DNA of 7,065 bases from an uncultured Eubacteriales bacterium (GTDB lineage: Bacteria > Bacillota > Clostridia > Christensenellales > Aristaeellaceae). The translations under genes and the position numbers were made by a program. The stretch spans positions 1 through 7,065 of the forward strand of contig CADBNX010000089.1 in NCBI GenBank assembly GCA_902796115.1, written 5' to 3'. How positions within the stretch are numbered: the first letter of the stretch is position 1; each line of letters begins with the position of its first letter. Under the pieces are notes generated by a model. That model was given only the letters and a program-made list of their open reading frames with translations. It had not been told where the DNA came from and searched no databases. This document shows, in pieces, positions 4,361-7,065 of the stretch.

Positions 4361-7065
4361 ATGAAAAAGGTTCTGCTGGTATCCGTACTGCTGGTATGCA
4401 TGCTGGCAGCCACAGGCGCCGTGGCTGCCGAACTGCCCCGGACGGGCGATCAGATCCATGGTTTTACGGTCAGGGAGACCCGTGAGTTTCCGCTGATCGA
4501 CGCGACGATCGTGCGCCTTGAGCACGACCGGACCGGCGCGGAAGTCTTCTATATCGCAAATGACGATGTGAACCGCGTCTTTGATCTTGTCTTCCGTACG
4601 ACTGCGGTGGACAACACCGGCCTGCCCCATGTGTTTGAACACGCGACCCTGAGCGGATCGGAAAAGTATCCTTCCACAGCCCTCTTCTTCAACCTGAGCT
4701 TTCAGACCTATAACAGCTACATGAATGCCAGCACATATGACATCATGACCAGCTATCCTGTGGCCAGTTATTCCGAAGCCCAGCTGCTGAAGCTCGCAGA
4801 CTTCTACACTGACAGCTGCCTGCATCCCATAGTGATGGAGAATGAGGATATCTTCCGTACGGAAGCCTGGCGCTATCGCCTCAACAGCCCCGAGGATGAC
4901 CTGACGCTCGAGGGCACTGTCTATTCCGAGATGCTCGGTGCCAATACGCTTGCCCGCTCCGCCAATCAGGATGCCTATCGGACAGCTTTCCCGGGCTCAA
5001 CGATCGGCAACAACCAGGGCGGTGATAACGATGCCATCCCGAACATGACCTGGGATATGGTAAAGTCGTTTCACGACACCTATTATCATCCATCAAACTG
5101 TGTGGCCTATCTCTACGGCGATATTGAGGACTGGGGCGCTTTCCTCGCTCTGCTGGATGATGCATTCGCGCCTTATGAACGCAGGGAAACCGCATTTGAT
5201 GATCCTGATTACACTCCCATCACAGCGCCTGCTGAGGATACATTCGCCTTTGCGATGGAAAGCGGCGCAAACACTTCCCACATCTCCGTGGCAACCTACA
5301 TTATTGTCTGTCCCGACGTCGCATCGTCCGATCTGGTGGATTTTGACATGGCAGTGGACCTGATGTCAAGCGATACATCCGCGCTGATGATCGCCCTGCA
5401 GGAAGCCATTCCGTACGGCACATTCTCCTGTGGGACCGATTTCGCGGCACCGGAGAACTGTGTGGTCTTCACCGCTTCGAACATTGATCCGGAGGATGCC
5501 GAAACTTTCCGAGCCATCGTGGATGAAAAACTGGCGGAAATCGCGCAGACCGGCTTCACTGACGAACAGATCGACAGTGAACTGGCCGGCCTGGCCATCG
5601 ACGTGCGCCTGATCCGTGAGTCCAGCGATGTGGGTTACAGTTCCGTTATCCCCTCCTTTGCCTATTACTATATGGGTACGGGCAACCCCTGGTTCTACGC
5701 GGATTACATCTCTGAACTGGATACCATGGCGGACCGCAACGCCGATGGTACCTACGCGGCCCTGATCGGAGCAAACCTGGTAAATAATCCCCGCAATGCC
5801 CTGACCGTCACCTATCCCGAAGCCGGACTGAAGGAACAGCGCGACGCCGAACTGGCCGCTCATCTTGCGGAAATCAAGGCAGGAATGACGGAGGAAGAAA
5901 TTGCGGCGATCGTCGAAGCATCCAACACCGTTCCCGAGGACACGGCGGATACAGCCGCGATGGTAACTGCTCTGACGGCAGTGACCACTGACACGCTTCC
6001 TGAGGAGAGCAAAACCTACGAAATCAAGGACTATACCGATGACAGCGGACTGCGTCACATCGAGGCGGTGGCGGGTGTGGACGGAATCGGGCAGGCGGAC
6101 ATCTTCCTGGATGCCTCCGGCATCGCGGCAGAAGACCTGCACTGGTTCCGCCTGATGACCCACCTGGTGGGTAAACTCGGAAGCACCGGGCATTCTCTGG
6201 CGGAACTGACCATGCTTTCAAGCCGCTATATGTACAACGGAAGTCTGCGTTCCTCTCTGCTGAACGAAGCAGACGGCAGCACGCACCTGTTCTTCCGGCT
6301 GAGCTGGATTGCCGCGGACGATGATCTGCAGGCCGGTTATGATCTGGCATATGAACTGGCGTTTCAGTTGGATTACAGTGACACCGAAAAACTCCTGAAG
6401 GCAGTTCAGGCCGTCAAGAGCGCCGTCCGCTCCAACCTGAACGAAGGTTACACTCCCCTGCTCTACCGGCAGTTTGCCCGTACCAGCGAACTCGACAAGG
6501 TGTATGTCTACATGAACTATATCGAATACTACGATTTCCTGAACCGGGTTGAAGCACAGCTGCAGGATGATCCCGCGCCGGTGGCCGCGGAACTCGAGCG
6601 CGTACGCGAGCAGCTCCGCAACGGAACCGGCGCGATTGCCGTGTTCTCCGGCAGTGAAAAGAGCGCTGCCGTGAATGAGGCCTTGGCCGATGCATTCATC
6701 GCCCGGCTGAACAGCGAGCCCATCACGCGTGTCAGCTATGACAGTATCCCGATGCCCGCGGCCTCTGAAGGCCTGGTTATCGACAGCAAAGCGAACTTCA
6801 ACGTTCTCTCTGCGGCATTTGAGGAACTGGGACTGGAAGGCCACACAGGTGATCTGGACGCTGTCACGGCTCTGGTGGGCGACAAGTTCCTGATCCCGCT
6901 CCTGCGTGACCAGTACGGTGCGTACAGTGTGTTCCATGGCGGCATGGACCGCGACGGCATGTACATCATCACCTACCGTGACCCGAATGTCGCGGAATCC
7001 TTCGCAGTGATGGAACAGCTTCCCGAACTGGTGGCAGGCATCGCGGCCGATCTCGATCAGGAAAC
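4361..7065 (+). CDS. Exported M16C (PreP-type) zinc metallopeptidase, 3' end outside window
   Basis: A large two-half M16 metallopeptidase of the presequence-protease subfamily, enzymes that enclose and degrade unfolded peptides in a closed chamber. 901 complete codons are visible; relatives are about 970-1000 residues, so most of it is here. Residues 1-23 form a signal peptide (KK, hydrophobic core, AVAA before Glu24). The N-half has the inverted zinc motif HVFEH (His90, catalytic Glu93, His94) and distal ligand Glu190 in GTVYSEM; the 96-residue gap from His94 to Glu190 equals that recalled for Arabidopsis PreP1 (His81 to Glu177). A charged helical linker follows (about 488-523). The C-half has RDQYGAY (Arg849, Tyr855), matching the PreP substrate-binding Arg/Tyr pair and spacing, then YRDPN (872-876). 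All key residues are intact. Export is the unusual point. There is no lipobox at Cys13, so the product is probably secreted or wall-associated. It likely has its own promoter and leader. Confidence 0.93.
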   Translation, partial: MKKVLLVSVLLVCMLAATGAVAAELPRTGDQIHGFTVRETREFPLIDATIVRLEHDRTGAEVFYIANDDVNRVFDLVFRTTAVDNTGLPHVFEHATLSGSEKYPSTALFFNLSFQTYNSYMNASTYDIMTSYPVASYSEAQLLKLADFYTDSCLHPIVMENEDIFRTEAWRYRLNSPEDDLTLEGTVYSEMLGANTLARSANQDAYRTAFPGSTIGNNQGGDNDAIPNMTWDMVKSFHDTYYHPSNCVAYLYGDIEDWGAFLALLDDAFAPYERRETAFDDPDYTPITAPAEDTFAFAMESGANTSHISVATYIIVCPDVASSDLVDFDMAVDLMSSDTSALMIALQEAIPYGTFSCGTDFAAPENCVVFTASNIDPEDAETFRAIVDEKLAEIAQTGFTDEQIDSELAGLAIDVRLIRESSDVGYSSVIPSFAYYYMGTGNPWFYADYISELDTMADRNADGTYAALIGANLVNNPRNALTVTYPEAGLKEQRDAELAAHLAEIKAGMTEEEIAAIVEASNTVPEDTADTAAMVTALTAVTTDTLPEESKTYEIKDYTDDSGLRHIEAVAGVDGIGQADIFLDASGIAAEDLHWFRLMTHLVGKLGSTGHSLAELTMLSSRYMYNGSLRSSLLNEADGSTHLFFRLSWIAADDDLQAGYDLAYELAFQLDYSDTEKLLKAVQAVKSAVRSNLNEGYTPLLYRQFARTSELDKVYVYMNYIEYYDFLNRVEAQLQDDPAPVAAELERVREQLRNGTGAIAVFSGSEKSAAVNEALADAFIARLNSEPITRVSYDSIPMPAASEGLVIDSKANFNVLSAAFEELGLEGHTGDLDAVTALVGDKFLIPLLRDQYGAYSVFHGGMDRDGMYIITYRDPNVAESFAVMEQLPELVAGIAADLDQE

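Noticed and set aside
4361..4402. Lipoprotein signal at Cys13 of the M16C peptidase
   Set aside because: The residue before the Cys is Val, not Gly, Ala or Ser, so there is no valid lipobox; the AVAA site before Glu24 fits signal peptidase I better.
4087..4413. Minus-strand open frame of 108 codons across the intergenic region
   Set aside because: It begins inside the antisense of the peptidase signal peptide, has no ribosome site, shows no recognisable protein features, and overlaps the promoter and leader read from the other strand.
5366..6937. Long minus-strand open frames opposite the M16C gene
   Set aside because: They are antisense shadows of a plus-strand gene with intact family motifs throughout and carry no recognisable domains.

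Overview
The window reads as a moderately GC-rich chromosomal segment from a Gram-positive-type bacterium, most plausibly an uncultured or gut-associated member of the Clostridia. Three things point there: the cdd-era gene pair typical of Bacillota, strong AGGAGG-type ribosome binding sites before era and the last gene, and a class A penicillin-binding protein (PBP) with the Cys-rich C-terminal repeats common in that group. This placement is an inference; there is no rRNA or other phylogenetic marker beyond Era.

Layout, all genes on the plus strand. Positions 1-429 hold nearly all of a cytidine deaminase (cdd) whose start lies just outside the window. It overlaps era (426-1313) by the four bases ATGA. 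After a 30-base gap comes a bifunctional class A PBP (ATG at 1344, stop at 4037). These three genes look like one transcription unit joining pyrimidine salvage, ribosome assembly and cell-wall synthesis. The usual Bacillota partner after era, recO, is not here; the PBP occupies its place.

Positions 4038-4360 are non-coding. They carry a convincing extended -10 sigma-A promoter (4093-4121) overlaid by two 7-bp dyads. A leader of roughly 230 nt follows, containing a 14-bp hairpin (4186-4222) and flanking segments that could form alternative pairings with it.

From 4361 to the window end is most of a large exported zinc metallopeptidase of the M16C (presequence protease, PreP) type. It has a signal peptide, an intact HxxEH zinc site and an intact C-half Arg/Tyr substrate-binding pair. 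Its own promoter and long leader suggest regulation separate from cdd-era-PBP.

The genes are recognisable housekeeping or envelope families. The parts most worth a second look are the structured leader, the export of a PreP-like peptidase, and the unusual C-terminal tail of the PBP. I see no mobile element, CRISPR array, tRNA or rRNA, and no clearly new multi-gene system.
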